From: Aromatoleum petrolei
GTDB lineage: Bacteria; Pseudomonadota; Gammaproteobacteria; Burkholderiales; Rhodocyclaceae
Assembly (NCBI RefSeq): GCF_017894385.1
Contig: NZ_CP059560.1
Span: 5,092,501-5,156,500 of the forward strand
Direction: 5' to 3'
Length of the DNA: 64,000 nucleotides
Below, piece after piece: positions 18,938-27,002 of the stretch (positions are counted from its first letter, which is position 1; each line of letters starts with the position of its first letter). The position numbers were made by a program, and so were the translations under genes. The notes under the pieces are model-generated. The model saw only the letters and a list, made by a program, of their open reading frames with translations. It ran no database searches and was not told where the DNA came from.

Positions 18938-19969
18938 GTGACCGAAACCAGTTCGCCAGACATCGGCGTCTTGAGCAACGCAAAGAAAATTCTTGAATCA
19001 ACGTTCTTGATTCCAGGTTTCGAGCGTGAGCGTGCCTTTGAGTCGCATCCTATCGTACTAGATACTGCGACAATTCCGACCCCTGGAATCAAGGCCGCCT
19101 ACGACATCGTTGAGGAAGGCGTCGTTCACCGCGATTCTGGAATCAGTTTCACTGCGGAATTTCGTTTCGGAAAGACCTTTGCTATCCGAGCTTTGAAAAC
19201 TCAGTTGAAACAGAACTTCGCTGCGGTGATCTTTACGGTGGGAGCCAAAGACCACGACCGCAATACCGAGTTGAGCTTTTACACAGATCTATTGCAAGAC
19301 TGTGGGCACGGTGCAGCAAATCTTGGTCGAACGGCGTTAGAAAGACGATGGCGACTGTTCGGTATGTGGGTTGCTGCAGTGCAAGAGACAGGTCAGGACC
19401 GTATCGTACTCTTCGTGGACGAGGGCCAAAACTGGCATGAGCCGCAATTGACCTTCCTACGTGACCTGTCGAACGACCTGCAGCGCGCCCCTTATGGCAT
19501 AAGACTTATTACGGTCATCTTCGCTCAACCTGTGTTGCGGGCGACGCGTGAAGCGCTTATGGGGGCACATCGAATGGATCTCATCGGACGCTTTATGTTG
19601 ACAATTAATAGTTTCAGAGGAATTGCGTCAGTTTCGGACACTATCGAATTAATGAAGGCACTTGACGATCCGCGAATTTCCGAATACCCCGCTAACAGTG
19701 GCATAAGTTACAGCCAGTTCTTCCGACCCCAGGCGTACGCTAACGGCTGGCGTATGAGAGATGAAGCCGGTGCCTGCTGGGCGGAATTCGAGGCAGTTGC
19801 GAGTCGAAAGCGCCGGGGAAAGCTTGAGGTTGGCATGTTGTGGATGAACGGCGCAATTCGAAGCTTTCTCTATTCCTATTGGAAGCAAGAGCACGGCACC
19901 GCTGAGTTCGACGGTGACGTGTGGTCGCAGGCTGTTGCGGCCTCGAGATATGAGACGTCCATTGTGTGA
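18938..19969 (+). CDS. TnsC/TniB-like AAA+ ATPase
   Basis: A 343-residue AAA+ regulator that should link target selection to the transposase. It starts at GTG 18938 after GAGG, 12 bases past the tnsB stop. Walker B is clear (DRIVLFVDEGQNW). Walker A is degenerate: TAEFRFGKTF keeps the GKT but lacks the first glycine of GxxxxGKT. A sensor-like segment (GIRLITVIFAQPVLR) follows. It lies between tnsB and tniQ, as in Tn7-like elements. Whether the altered P-loop still binds ATP cannot be told from sequence. Confidence 0.85.
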   Translation: MTETSSPDIGVLSNAKKILESTFLIPGFERERAFESHPIVLDTATIPTPGIKAAYDIVEEGVVHRDSGISFTAEFRFGKTFAIRALKTQLKQNFAAVIFTVGAKDHDRNTELSFYTDLLQDCGHGAANLGRTALERRWRLFGMWVAAVQETGQDRIVLFVDEGQNWHEPQLTFLRDLSNDLQRAPYGIRLITVIFAQPVLRATREALMGAHRMDLIGRFMLTINSFRGIASVSDTIELMKALDDPRISEYPANSGISYSQFFRPQAYANGWRMRDEAGACWAEFEAVASRKRRGKLEVGMLWMNGAIRSFLYSYWKQEHGTAEFDGDVWSQAVAASRYETSIV

Positions 19970-19978
19970 TCGACGAGA

Positions 19979-21538
19979 ATGGCAGCGGTCGCCGGTGACT
20001 CGGCGTATACCGCAGCGTCGGAACGAACCGGATCGGGACATCCATCCGTGGTGATGCAAAACGATAGCGGAGTGCTTCAGAATGGCCTCGTGTGGCGTGC
20101 TGACTGGGCGTTGCCATTCGAGGGACCATTGACGCTCTTATGGAAACTGGCCGATGCGAACTGCCTGTACGCTTCGCAGCTTTGCAGACTCCTATGGCGG
20201 AAGCCGCTTCTCCCTGGCGGATCAGCCCAAGTACATGGCCGAACCCTTCTTGTACCTGCGTGGATGAACGGAGCGCCGAGTCAATTGGGCCTGATGGTGC
20301 GTCAATCCGGCCTCGACCGGATTTCAAGTCGCTGGGCAACCTCACTCGCTTCCGATCGCTATTTTCGTTTCTGCCGCTCGTGCCTTTCGGAAGGCTACCA
20401 GTCCATTTTCTGTCAGATCGACGGCCTACAAGCGTGTCCAATACACCATGAGCCACTGCACGCGGCTTGTCCGCATTGTGGCGAACCGACGCCTCGTTAT
20501 GCTGTGACCAGGCTCAGCATGGCTGCGCCGTTCCGCTGTCCGCTTTGTGGGGCCTACTATGGAAGACAACCGTATTCCGTTATCGTCCGCCACTATTTGC
20601 CATTGGCGGCCTCCTCCTTTGAGCCCTACGCGCGGATAATGAAGTGGTTATCAGCGATCGACATGCTGCAGCTTACATGGCCGCGTCTCGAAGATTGGCA
20701 GGTCGGCTGCCAAGGTGAAATGGACGACGTGGCAAGGCGTCGAGGGGTCTTTCTCGTATTCACCCGCTTGCGCCCCCTGGTCTGCGCCGAATCCAATGCG
20801 CTCCCTCACTTGCACATTGCCGAGCGTTTCGATCACGTACCGCCTCGCAGCGAATCTGATGATCACGCACTCATGCCGGCGGTGAGCGGTGATGAGACGC
20901 TGCGCCGCATAATGCTCTATCGCGCACTACGGCGGCACTTCAAAAGGGCGCTACAACGACGCCATCGGCGATGCTTTGCGTTCGCCGCTCGGTGCGTACA
21001 TATTGAGTGGGGCATATGGCAGGAGATGTTTGCGCCCCCAGAGATCTGTCCAGAGGTCTTTGGTTTTTTGCTTTGGCGCCATCATTTCGAGGAGATGTTC
21101 GGGTATCGACCCGCTGGTAAGCAGTCGCTTTGTCTGCGGAAAGAGATCCTCGGTTGGCCCCGCGACGAAGGAGTGACGACAGCCGCTTGGGGGGCCTTCG
21201 CGTTAATCTCGTTGGCGGCCTTTCGGCGGGTCGCGTTTGCATGGTGCGAGCAAGTATCGGAAATCGCAGGTCTTAATGGGACGGCGAGAAAGGTGCGTTG
21301 GCGGGAGATTTTCGGTGCGTTTCGGACGGCCCTCAGCCCTCATTTTTGGACGTGCCCACCTTCAGTAACGGCCCTTCACCTGTTGGACGAAGAGCGGTTG
21401 GAGGGGGTTTGCTTGGTTGTCGACGGACATGTCGGCCATGAGCACGACGTATTGACGGATCAGCATCCACACGGCAGGCCATCCCTGAGCGACGCAATGA
21501 GCAGCGAGTTGAGGAGTGAGATCGCCGCGCTCGATTAA
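19979..21538 (+). CDS. TniQ/TnsD-like target-selection protein
   Basis: A 519-residue TniQ-family protein; TnsD proteins of this family recognise a specific chromosomal attachment site. The N-terminal TniQ region contains the zinc-finger pattern: CRSC near residue 130, CPIHHEPLHAACPHCGE around 150-165, then CPLCGAYYG near 185. The start at 19979 gives a 25-residue leader before the more family-like MQNDSGVLQNGLVWRADW, so 20054 is an alternative start. The long C-terminal part suggests the TnsD type (site-specific), not the short TniQ of CRISPR-associated elements, and no CRISPR array was seen. Confidence 0.85.
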   Translation: MAAVAGDSAYTAASERTGSGHPSVVMQNDSGVLQNGLVWRADWALPFEGPLTLLWKLADANCLYASQLCRLLWRKPLLPGGSAQVHGRTLLVPAWMNGAPSQLGLMVRQSGLDRISSRWATSLASDRYFRFCRSCLSEGYQSIFCQIDGLQACPIHHEPLHAACPHCGEPTPRYAVTRLSMAAPFRCPLCGAYYGRQPYSVIVRHYLPLAASSFEPYARIMKWLSAIDMLQLTWPRLEDWQVGCQGEMDDVARRRGVFLVFTRLRPLVCAESNALPHLHIAERFDHVPPRSESDDHALMPAVSGDETLRRIMLYRALRRHFKRALQRRHRRCFAFAARCVHIEWGIWQEMFAPPEICPEVFGFLLWRHHFEEMFGYRPAGKQSLCLRKEILGWPRDEGVTTAAWGAFALISLAAFRRVAFAWCEQVSEIAGLNGTARKVRWREIFGAFRTALSPHFWTCPPSVTALHLLDEERLEGVCLVVDGHVGHEHDVLTDQHPHGRPSLSDAMSSELRSEIAALD

Positions 21539-21911
21539 TTTTGCATTCCAGTTGAACTTGGGTTGATCACGTCCAAATATTGATTGCTCGGCGACGATTT
21601 CCTCATCGAGATGGGTGCCGACACCCAAGGGACTCGCTCGGTCACGCAGTCGTTAACGGCGCTTCGCGGGGGCCCCGTGCGCGACTTGCGACAAAGATGC
21701 GGTATCGTGCGCGCTGGTGCGGAGGAGAGCAGTGAATCCCTTGCGGACCACCTGCGTTTTGCGCGCGGGTGATTTTGACAGGTGAGGGGCGCGTATCCAT
21801 ACGAGCCTGTCAGTAGCGCAATAATGTCAAGCTGCCGCGCCGCCACTGCGCAGCCGCCCAGTGGTCGATAATGGTGCGCTGAAGGGGGGCCTGTGGAGCG
21901 GAGGACGAGAG
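21539..21911. other. Region after tniQ
   Basis: About 370 bases without a gene I can support. A short open frame (21584-21772) resembles a truncated helix-turn-helix or linker piece but shows no family motif. GC content rises back toward the chromosomal level across this stretch, so a transposon cargo boundary could be near, but no terminal repeat was identified. Confidence 0.35.
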
Positions 21912-22406
21912 ATGCAGGGCATTAGGTTTTTCGGCACGGCGGCCGGGTGCGACACCTCGGCCGGGGCCGTGCCGATTGTTGTGATGACGCGCGAAGGATC
22001 CCAGGTGACGCCCCCGCGGCCGATCCGGCCGGGTTGGCGCGACGTGCGTGAGCGGGCGCGGGAATTGGAGGCCGATCCGACACGGCGGCGCGCTTTAAGC
22101 GAGGCCAGAAAGCGCTTGGCCCCCGTGCTGTCGGAGCCCGGGAGTTTGACTTTCCTGCGACTCGCGCAGGGGCTGTCGAGGCGCAACCTGGCCGTGTTGA
22201 GCGCGATTCCCGAAGCGGTTCTGGCGCGCCTCGAAGCCGGGACGGAGGATCCGCGGCTGTCGCTGTGCCTCAGGCTCGCAAAGACGCTCGACCGATCACT
22301 GGAGGAGATTGCGGTGGCCATGGCAGGGTGCGGCGCAAAGGAGCGGGCGAGCGGCGCGGACGCAACTGCCGCGAGCCCCGGTCTAGCACTCAGGGAGAGG
22401 CCGTGA
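21912..22406 (+). CDS. XRE-type helix-turn-helix protein
   Basis: A 164-residue protein with a helix-turn-helix in its second half: LTFLRLAQGLSRRNLAVLSAIPEAVLARLEAG followed by LRLAKTLDRSLEEIA, the pattern of Cro/CI-like (XRE) domains. The N-terminal half is basic and has no recognised fold. The start at 21912 follows GGAGGACGAGAG; longer and shorter frames exist. Its stop overlaps the next small gene's GTG start (GTGA), so the two are probably co-translated. Probably a transcription regulator of the accessory region. Confidence 0.65.
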   Translation: MQGIRFFGTAAGCDTSAGAVPIVVMTREGSQVTPPRPIRPGWRDVRERARELEADPTRRRALSEARKRLAPVLSEPGSLTFLRLAQGLSRRNLAVLSAIPEAVLARLEAGTEDPRLSLCLRLAKTLDRSLEEIAVAMAGCGAKERASGADATAASPGLALRERP

Positions 22407-22615
22407 GCGCCACGCCGAAGGTTTCAGTTTCAGACTTGCCACTGGAGGAGATCATTCGACTGGCGAGGGTCGCCACGCAACGGGCTGCCCGTCATGCGGT
22501 CGCAGCAGGACGGGTGGTGGCCGGCTGGCGGGATGGTCACCTTGAGCTGCTCAGCCACGAAGCGGGGTCGCCATCGTCGGAGTCGCTCGGTCCGGGAGCC
22601 CGTCCGCAACGCTGA
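22403..22615 (+). CDS. Small hypothetical protein coupled to an XRE gene
   Basis: A 70-residue protein starting at GTG 22403, overlapping the upstream XRE stop by four bases. It has one amphipathic helix (LEEIIRLARVATQRAARHAVAAGR) and no recognised motif. The overlap and shared codon character support a real gene. The pairing of a DNA-binding protein with a small partner is compatible with a toxin-antitoxin-like pair, but nothing in the sequence proves it. Confidence 0.45.
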   Translation: MSATPKVSVSDLPLEEIIRLARVATQRAARHAVAAGRVVAGWRDGHLELLSHEAGSPSSESLGPGARPQR

Positions 22616-22666
22616 TCGTGCCCTGTGCGGGTAATGTGGGCCAATCGGCTGATCACCGCAAACACA

Positions 22667-22720
22667 GGGTGGGGAATTTTGCTTCGACACTTCCGGGGAA
22701 AATTCGGCCGACGTTGAAAA
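22667..22720. mobile_element. Possible IS21-type terminal remnant
   Basis: Two related words, GTGGGGAATTTTGCTTCGAC (22669) and CCGGGGAAAATTCGGCCGAC (22693), recur about 24 bases apart. They resemble the repeated GGGGAATTTT-CGGCG-type ends I associate with IS21-family elements. No transposase lies beside them, so this would be a scar. It lies just downstream of the DUF2384 antitoxin gene, where its toxin would be expected. Confidence 0.3.
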
Positions 22721-22795
22721 ATGCTCGGGATCGCGCGGCGCTTGGGGCACAGAGCCCGAGCGGAGGACGGCGGCGCGTTCGCCGGGGTGGTCGAG

Positions 22796-23272
22796 CTACG
22801 CGTAGGCACCGGATAGCATTTGCGCGAGCAGGTGGTCGAGGACCCGGTACCCCTCGAGCGTGTCCGTCAGGACGGCGGGGCGTTGCCCGCCCAGCGCCGG
22901 GCAGGGCGTGGTGAGCCAGTCGCCCAGCCAACGGGCCGCGTCGAAGGCTCTGTCGTCGCCGCCGCTCGTCACCATCGCCTCGACGCGCTCAATCAGTCGC
23001 AAGAAGGCAAGCACGCGTTCGCTCTGCTCGGTCGTCAGCCGGGCGCCCTTGCGGAACGTGGTGCCCGGCGAGGGAGGCATGAGTTGCAACAGGTCGATCA
23101 ATTCGGGGGGCGAGCGACCGGTCGCGTGAGCGATCGCCACGAGCACGACCGACTCGATGCCGGCACGCAAGACTCGGATCCTGTCCATCGGATCGAGACG
23201 CAACAGCGTTCCCGGTTCGCAGGAAGCCGGCGAGCGACGGCGATCCGTGTGGGGCTCAGGGGTGACGGACAT
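22796..23272 (-). CDS. Orphan MbcA/ParS/Xre-type antitoxin (DUF2384)
   Basis: A 158-residue protein whose C-terminal half matches the antitoxin-toxin binding domain of the Xre/MbcA/ParS family. RLTTEQSERVLAFLRLIERVEAM leads to ARWLGDWLTTPCPALGGQRP, and LTDTLEGYRVLDHLLAQMLSGAYA closes the protein, the typical ending. Antitoxins of this family normally precede a RES-domain NAD-degrading toxin. None is found in the roughly 180 bases downstream, where a possible insertion-sequence scar lies instead. The start is ATG 23272; a TTG three codons earlier is possible. Confidence 0.72.
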   Translation of the reverse strand: MSVTPEPHTDRRRSPASCEPGTLLRLDPMDRIRVLRAGIESVVLVAIAHATGRSPPELIDLLQLMPPSPGTTFRKGARLTTEQSERVLAFLRLIERVEAMVTSGGDDRAFDAARWLGDWLTTPCPALGGQRPAVLTDTLEGYRVLDHLLAQMLSGAYA

Positions 23273-23704
23273 CGGAGGCAATACGAGGCGGGCCGAGCGT
23301 CCCAGTCTACATGAACGTTCCCCGCATCGGGGTGGTGCGACAGATTGCGGTGCGCGTCCGCGTCTGCGATGTGGGGCTATTGTGTGGTGGCGTGTGCCGA
23401 TGGGGCGAGCTTTGTGCCGGCATCGCGGGGGTCGCTGCCTGGCCGCGAGTCGAGACGTTCCGAGATCGAGAAGATAAGTTATTGTTTATGTGAAGACATT
23501 TGCAATGGTTCGCGCTCTTCCGATGGCCGCTGTCGAGACAAGATCCCCGTCACTCGTTGTCTTGCGGGGCCCGCTCGGCTCGCCTTGGCACATACAACCA
23601 CACAATAGCCGTAGCCCAAGTTCCAGAGGGACAAACAGTTCTCCGCGCACCCCCCTATCGACTACGCGCAGACGCCAGGCCGCTTGCGCCAAGGGGGGCG
23701 CCAG
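23273..23704. other. Intergenic region, no gene supported
   Basis: About 430 bases between the DUF2384 gene and the XRE gene. Open frames here are short and lack motifs. An AT-rich patch near 23475-23500 could be a promoter, but nothing more can be supported. Confidence 0.3.
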
Positions 23705-23959
23705 CTAGTCTGCGAGACGATCAGGGTCGAGCTTCAACAACTCGGAAGGCGGGCATTCGAGCGCCTCGGCAAGGCGCAGGATATTGAGCAGTGCGATGTT
23801 GCGCTGTCCCCGTTCGACCCCGCCCAGGTCACTGCGGGCGAGCCCACTTTCAAGCGCAAGACGCTCCTGCGACCCGCCGCGCGCGCGGCGCAGGGTGGCC
23901 AGCCGTTGTCCGAAAAGGAGGAGGGGATCGCGAGACGACGGCGCGACAGTCGACAGCAT
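23705..23959 (-). CDS. Small XRE-family transcriptional regulator
   Basis: An 84-residue protein consisting essentially of one XRE helix-turn-helix: FGQRLATLRRARGGSQERLALESGLARSDLGGVERGQRNIALLNILRLAEALECPPSELL. The G-x-S-Q-x-x-L-A recognition turn and the E-R-G-x-R-N wing-like turn are typical of phage-repressor-like regulators. It diverges from the 384-residue hypothetical gene with about 107 bases between starts, and that gap contains inverted repeats that could be its operators. It probably represses itself and the divergent gene. Confidence 0.82.
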   Translation of the reverse strand: MLSTVAPSSRDPLLLFGQRLATLRRARGGSQERLALESGLARSDLGGVERGQRNIALLNILRLAEALECPPSELLKLDPDRLAD

Positions 23960-23979
23960 GGCGCGATGCTAGGAACTCG

Positions 23980-24037
23980 CGCACTATCGGGCCATGCTCT
24001 ATGAGTGACAGCGTAGGGGCGTGTCCCCTATAGTGCG
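23980..24037. promoter_or_regulatory. Nested inverted repeats between divergent genes
   Basis: An outer perfect 8-base pair of arms, CGCACTAT (23980-23987) and ATAGTGCG (24030-24037), encloses an inner repeat TAGGGG / CCCCTA (24014-24030). The location between an XRE regulator and its divergent neighbour makes them candidate operators. Confidence 0.4.
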
Positions 24038-24066
24038 GCCCGTCTTCGATCCTTTCGTTACCGCCC

Positions 24067-25221
24067 ATGAACTTCGAGATCGATCCACGGCTTGCGCATC
24101 TGGATGCCGCACAGCTGACGGCCCTTATCGACCGCTACCACGCCGGCGAGCAGGTGATCGACCTCCTCACTGAATTTCAAATCCCCTGCGCGCCCAGTCA
24201 GCTTTCTCGCCTGCTGCCCCCCAAACGCCTGCCTGATCGGCAATGGGTTGCGTGCGCAGCCCCCTTGATCCAGGGGTGCCGATCGCGTCCCGGCGCACCG
24301 GCGAGCGAAGGCAGCGTCCGCGGCTCCGCGGGTGCGCATCGCGTGGCGGAATTTTGCGAGGGCACCGTCCGCGTGGACCGCGCCATCGAAGGGCTGCACC
24401 ATGACGCGATGCAGCGACGTGCCGCGAACGAGGCGTACTGTCGTGCGCGCTGGAATTATGCCGAACGCGTGCACACGCCGGATGATCTGCGCCTCGCCGA
24501 GGCGGTCGCTTTGCTGACCGTTGTGCGCTGTGGCGGCTGGATAGCCAATGGGAGCGTCGGGGCGGTCGGCTACTCGGCCGTGCCGCTCGCCCCGGCGGGG
24601 CCGCTCGGGAGCCAACTCCTGTCGTCGCTCGTCGCGGCGCGAGTGATTGCCCCCGATATGGAATCCCCCGTCGAGGCATTCAGCGCGACGGATGTAGAGC
24701 TTCCTGCCTATCCCTACGTGACGTACTGGCGCATCCTGGCCCCGTCTCCGATGTCGCTCGTCGAGCAGATCGAACACGCGGCCGCTTGTGGAGAATGGCC
24801 GGACACGTGGCGCAACGCGCTGGGTGATCTGCGACTGATGCTTGCCCTCGCGGAATGCCAAGAATTCGCGGACTTTTGCCTCATGCAGGGGGGCTTGCCC
24901 GACGCTCCCGAGGTCGCCACCGACGCGCTTTTGAGAGATCTGCTCCGTGATTTCTCAGTGGCACAGTGTTTTCGGATTCTCCGGGCAGGTGCGCACGCGA
25001 CATCCGATTTTGTGGTCCGCAAGCGGGCCAATCGGCGCCACGCTGCGAACTACTTTGTCGGCGAATGTCAGCGTTGGGCTGATCGAGCGAGAACGGAGGG
25101 TTGGGCGCTCGAGCCTGGCTCTCGTAACAACAATTATCCGCGCTCACAACTCAGCCATGTCTTGTATGACGTCTTTCTCGGCATCGGCGAGAAGGGCTTT
25201 GTCGAGCCGCTGGGGGTGTGA
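24067..25221 (+). CDS. Hypothetical protein, divergent from an XRE regulator
   Basis: A 384-residue protein I do not recognise. It has no signal peptide, membrane span or P-loop. The N-terminus (LDAAQLTALIDRYHAGEQVIDLLTEFQI) could be a small helix-turn-helix: ALIDRYHAGEQVIDLL resembles the first helices of transposase-like HTH units, followed by SQLSRLLPPKR. The rest is helical, with a basic C-terminal region (VVRKRANRRHAANYFVGECQRWADRA). The long intact frame and normal codon pattern support a real gene. The divergent XRE gene suggests it is repressed by that protein. Confidence 0.6.
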   Translation: MNFEIDPRLAHLDAAQLTALIDRYHAGEQVIDLLTEFQIPCAPSQLSRLLPPKRLPDRQWVACAAPLIQGCRSRPGAPASEGSVRGSAGAHRVAEFCEGTVRVDRAIEGLHHDAMQRRAANEAYCRARWNYAERVHTPDDLRLAEAVALLTVVRCGGWIANGSVGAVGYSAVPLAPAGPLGSQLLSSLVAARVIAPDMESPVEAFSATDVELPAYPYVTYWRILAPSPMSLVEQIEHAAACGEWPDTWRNALGDLRLMLALAECQEFADFCLMQGGLPDAPEVATDALLRDLLRDFSVAQCFRILRAGAHATSDFVVRKRANRRHAANYFVGECQRWADRARTEGWALEPGSRNNNYPRSQLSHVLYDVFLGIGEKGFVEPLGV

Positions 25222-25304
25222 ATCGGTCGCTATAGACCCAAGCCCCTTGATGCAACGTTCGCCGCTTCGTCCGCGGAGGGGCCGGCATCCATCTTGTCGG
25301 CGCG

Positions 25305-25568
25305 CTATCCCTTGTTGCGCAGCCACGCCAGGAGATCCCCCGCTTGCTTGTCCGTGCCGTATGTGAGGTGTAACAGGAGGCGCACCGGACTCGGGATCGT
25401 TCTCCCGGCTTCATAGCGAGAGCCGCCCGACTGTGTGACGGATAATCTGCTCCAAAATTCGGACTGATTCATTCCGAGTTTCTTTCGCAACTCTCGCACT
25501 TCATCGCCGCTCTTGAAGCGCAGCGCAGGCAGTTTCCGCGGTTTCGTCGCGGGGGTGTTGGCGGTCAC
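25305..25568 (-). CDS. XRE-family helix-turn-helix protein downstream of the H-NS gene
   Basis: An 87-residue protein from GTG 25568, overlapping the H-NS-type gene stop by four bases (GTGA). The helix-turn-helix is clear: GDEVRELRKKLGMNQSEFWSRLSVTQSGGSRYEAGRTIPSPVRLLLHL, with the family's N-Q-S-E-F and S-R-Y-E-x-G-R turn. A short C-terminal LLAWLRN helix follows. It is co-transcribed with the H-NS family gene and is likely a partner regulator of the same accessory region. A longer frame to 25808 is a shadow of the upstream gene. Confidence 0.75.
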   Translation of the reverse strand: MTANTPATKPRKLPALRFKSGDEVRELRKKLGMNQSEFWSRLSVTQSGGSRYEAGRTIPSPVRLLLHLTYGTDKQAGDLLAWLRNKG

Positions 25569-26083
25569 AGGCTTGCGTCTCGTTGAGCGGAGAGGGTGTC
25601 GGGAGCGTACTCCACGGGAGTCGGTGCATCGGTCCGCGCGCCTGCCGCCGGCACGGCCGCGTTTGCCCTCGGACGGCTTTCGACGGGAGCTTCGAGCTTG
25701 GCTTGCCGCTGGCCGAATTTCTGCGTGGCGGTGGCGAGCGCCTCCATCGCGCCGTCGTTCGCGAGCCACGCCTCGACCCACAGCGGCCGGCGGCCGCGCC
25801 CGGACCAAGCGAGTTCCTTGTTGGAGGGATGCCGATATTTTGCCGGCAAGGGAGCTCGTGTGGCGGGAATGGCCTTCGTAGGGGCCGTCGCCGGTTTGGT
25901 CTGAATTTTGCCGGACGGCCCGACGAGTTCGTCGAGCGACAAGCCGTGCTCACGTGCCATCTTCTGTATTTGCTTGAGCATCGACGCCTTCCCCGCCGAC
26001 TCCTGCCTGGTGATTTCCTTCGCGATACGGGCGCTGAGTTGCTTGAGCTGCGGGAGGGTGTAGCGGCGGAGATTCTGGGTCAT
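25565..26083 (-). CDS. H-NS family nucleoid-associated protein
   Basis: A 172-residue H-NS/BpH3-type protein that should bind AT-rich DNA and silence acquired genes. The N-terminal oligomerisation part is coiled (LPQLKQLSARIAKEITRQESAGKASML). The C-terminal DNA-binding motif is KYRHPSNKELAWSGRGRRPLWVEAWL, containing the family's W-S-G-R-G-R-x-P core. The start at 26083 (MTQNLRRYTLPQLKQL) fits the family better than the longer frame to 26188. An extra proline-, alanine- and arginine-rich tail of about 45 residues follows the DNA-binding domain, which is unusual. It lies among horizontally acquired genes. Confidence 0.85.
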   Translation of the reverse strand: MTQNLRRYTLPQLKQLSARIAKEITRQESAGKASMLKQIQKMAREHGLSLDELVGPSGKIQTKPATAPTKAIPATRAPLPAKYRHPSNKELAWSGRGRRPLWVEAWLANDGAMEALATATQKFGQRQAKLEAPVESRPRANAAVPAAGARTDAPTPVEYAPDTLSAQRDASL

Positions 26084-26268
26084 ATCGGTCCGAGAGGCTT
26101 CGGCGGGTGGGGTACTTGAGAATCCCAATGATGCCACGGGTACAGGAACGACGGCGCAGCACTTGGAGAAGGTGGTCATGTCTGTCACATGGCCGGTTTC
26201 CGCACCATGGCGATCGCGGAACGCAGGTCAATGCGCCGGCGTGGATCTTTACACGCAAGTCTCACTTT

Positions 26269-26279
26269 TTGCGCCGCAA
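26269..26279. promoter_or_regulatory. PhaR-like palindrome, upstream copy
   Basis: TTGCGCCGCAA is a TTGC-N3-GCAA palindrome just upstream of the -35 element of the phasin gene. The known PhaR operator of Paracoccus is a TGC-rich palindrome of the form CTGC-N3/4-GCAG, so this is a candidate repressor site. Confidence 0.45.
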
Positions 26280-26286
26280 CAGGCGG

Positions 26287-26314
26287 TTGACTTGATCGAC
26301 GCCGGTCCTATACT
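26287..26314 (+). promoter_or_regulatory. Sigma-70 promoter of the phasin gene
   Basis: TTGACT (26287-26292) and TATACT (26309-26314) are separated by 16 bases, close to the sigma-70 consensus. Transcription would start near 26321, giving a leader of about 75 bases before the phasin ATG. Confidence 0.65.
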
Positions 26315-26323
26315 GCAGCGCAG
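26313..26323. promoter_or_regulatory. PhaR-like palindrome overlapping the -10/start region
   Basis: CTGCAGCGCAG fits CTGC-N3-GCAG exactly and overlaps the end of the -10 box and the expected start point of the phasin transcript. A bound repressor here would block transcription. Confidence 0.5.
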
Positions 26324-26395
26324 TATGACGAACGCGCCCGGATTCCCGATGCGGGTGCCATTGACGATGCGACCGATCTCACAAGGAAATTGACA

Positions 26396-26956
26396 ATGAA
26401 CGCCTTTGCCGCCCGCGAGCAGTTCGCCTCCGCCAACCAAGCCAGCGTGGAAATCCTGACGACGCTTGCCAACAATGCATTCACCCAGCTCGAGCGCCTG
26501 ACCGAGCTGAACCTGAACACCGCCCGCGCGGTGCTGGAAGACAGCGTTGCCGCCACGAAGACCGTGCTCGCGGTCAAGAGCCCGCAGGATCTGGTGGCCT
26601 TGCAAGGCACGTTGGCGCAACCGATGCTGGACAAGGCGGTCATCTACGGTCGCGGCGTGTATGAAATCGCAACGGACGGCCAGCAGGACATCGCGAAGCT
26701 TTTCGAAGTGCGAGTTGCTGAGCTGAACCAGACCTTCACCGACGCGCTGGACAAGGCCGCCGAGTCCGCTCCGGCGGGTTCCGAAGCCCTGTTCGCTGCC
26801 TTCAAGTCGGCCGTCGACGCCGCCAACAGCGTGTTCGACAGCGTCAGCAAGGCGACCAAGCAAGCGACCGAGATCGCCGAAGCGACCGTGACGGCAGCGA
26901 GCACTGCGGTCAAGGGCGCGTCGCGCAAGGCGGCGGCGTCCAAGAAGTCTGCCTGA
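26396..26956 (+). CDS. phaP: Phasin family protein (polyhydroxyalkanoate granule protein)
   Basis: A 186-residue phasin that would coat polyhydroxybutyrate granules in the cytoplasm. The start is ATG 26396 with AAGGA upstream; an in-frame TTG two codons earlier is less likely. The sequence is the typical amphipathic helical array: REQFASANQASVEILTTLANNAFTQLERLTELNLNTARAVLEDS, then IYGRGVYEIATDGQQDIAKL. It ends in an Ala/Lys-rich tail (KGASRKAAASKKSA). It has its own promoter with two PhaR-like operators and a strong terminator, so it is a monocistronic, probably highly expressed core gene. Confidence 0.92.
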   Translation: MNAFAAREQFASANQASVEILTTLANNAFTQLERLTELNLNTARAVLEDSVAATKTVLAVKSPQDLVALQGTLAQPMLDKAVIYGRGVYEIATDGQQDIAKLFEVRVAELNQTFTDALDKAAESAPAGSEALFAAFKSAVDAANSVFDSVSKATKQATEIAEATVTAASTAVKGASRKAAASKKSA

Positions 26957-27002
26957 TCGCATACCGCATGGGTTGAGCTGAACAGGCTCGCTCGCGCGAT
27001 AC

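Noticed and set aside
16237..21538. CRISPR-associated transposon
   Set aside because: No repeat-spacer array or Cas gene is visible near the module, and the TniQ is long, as in TnsD-type elements.
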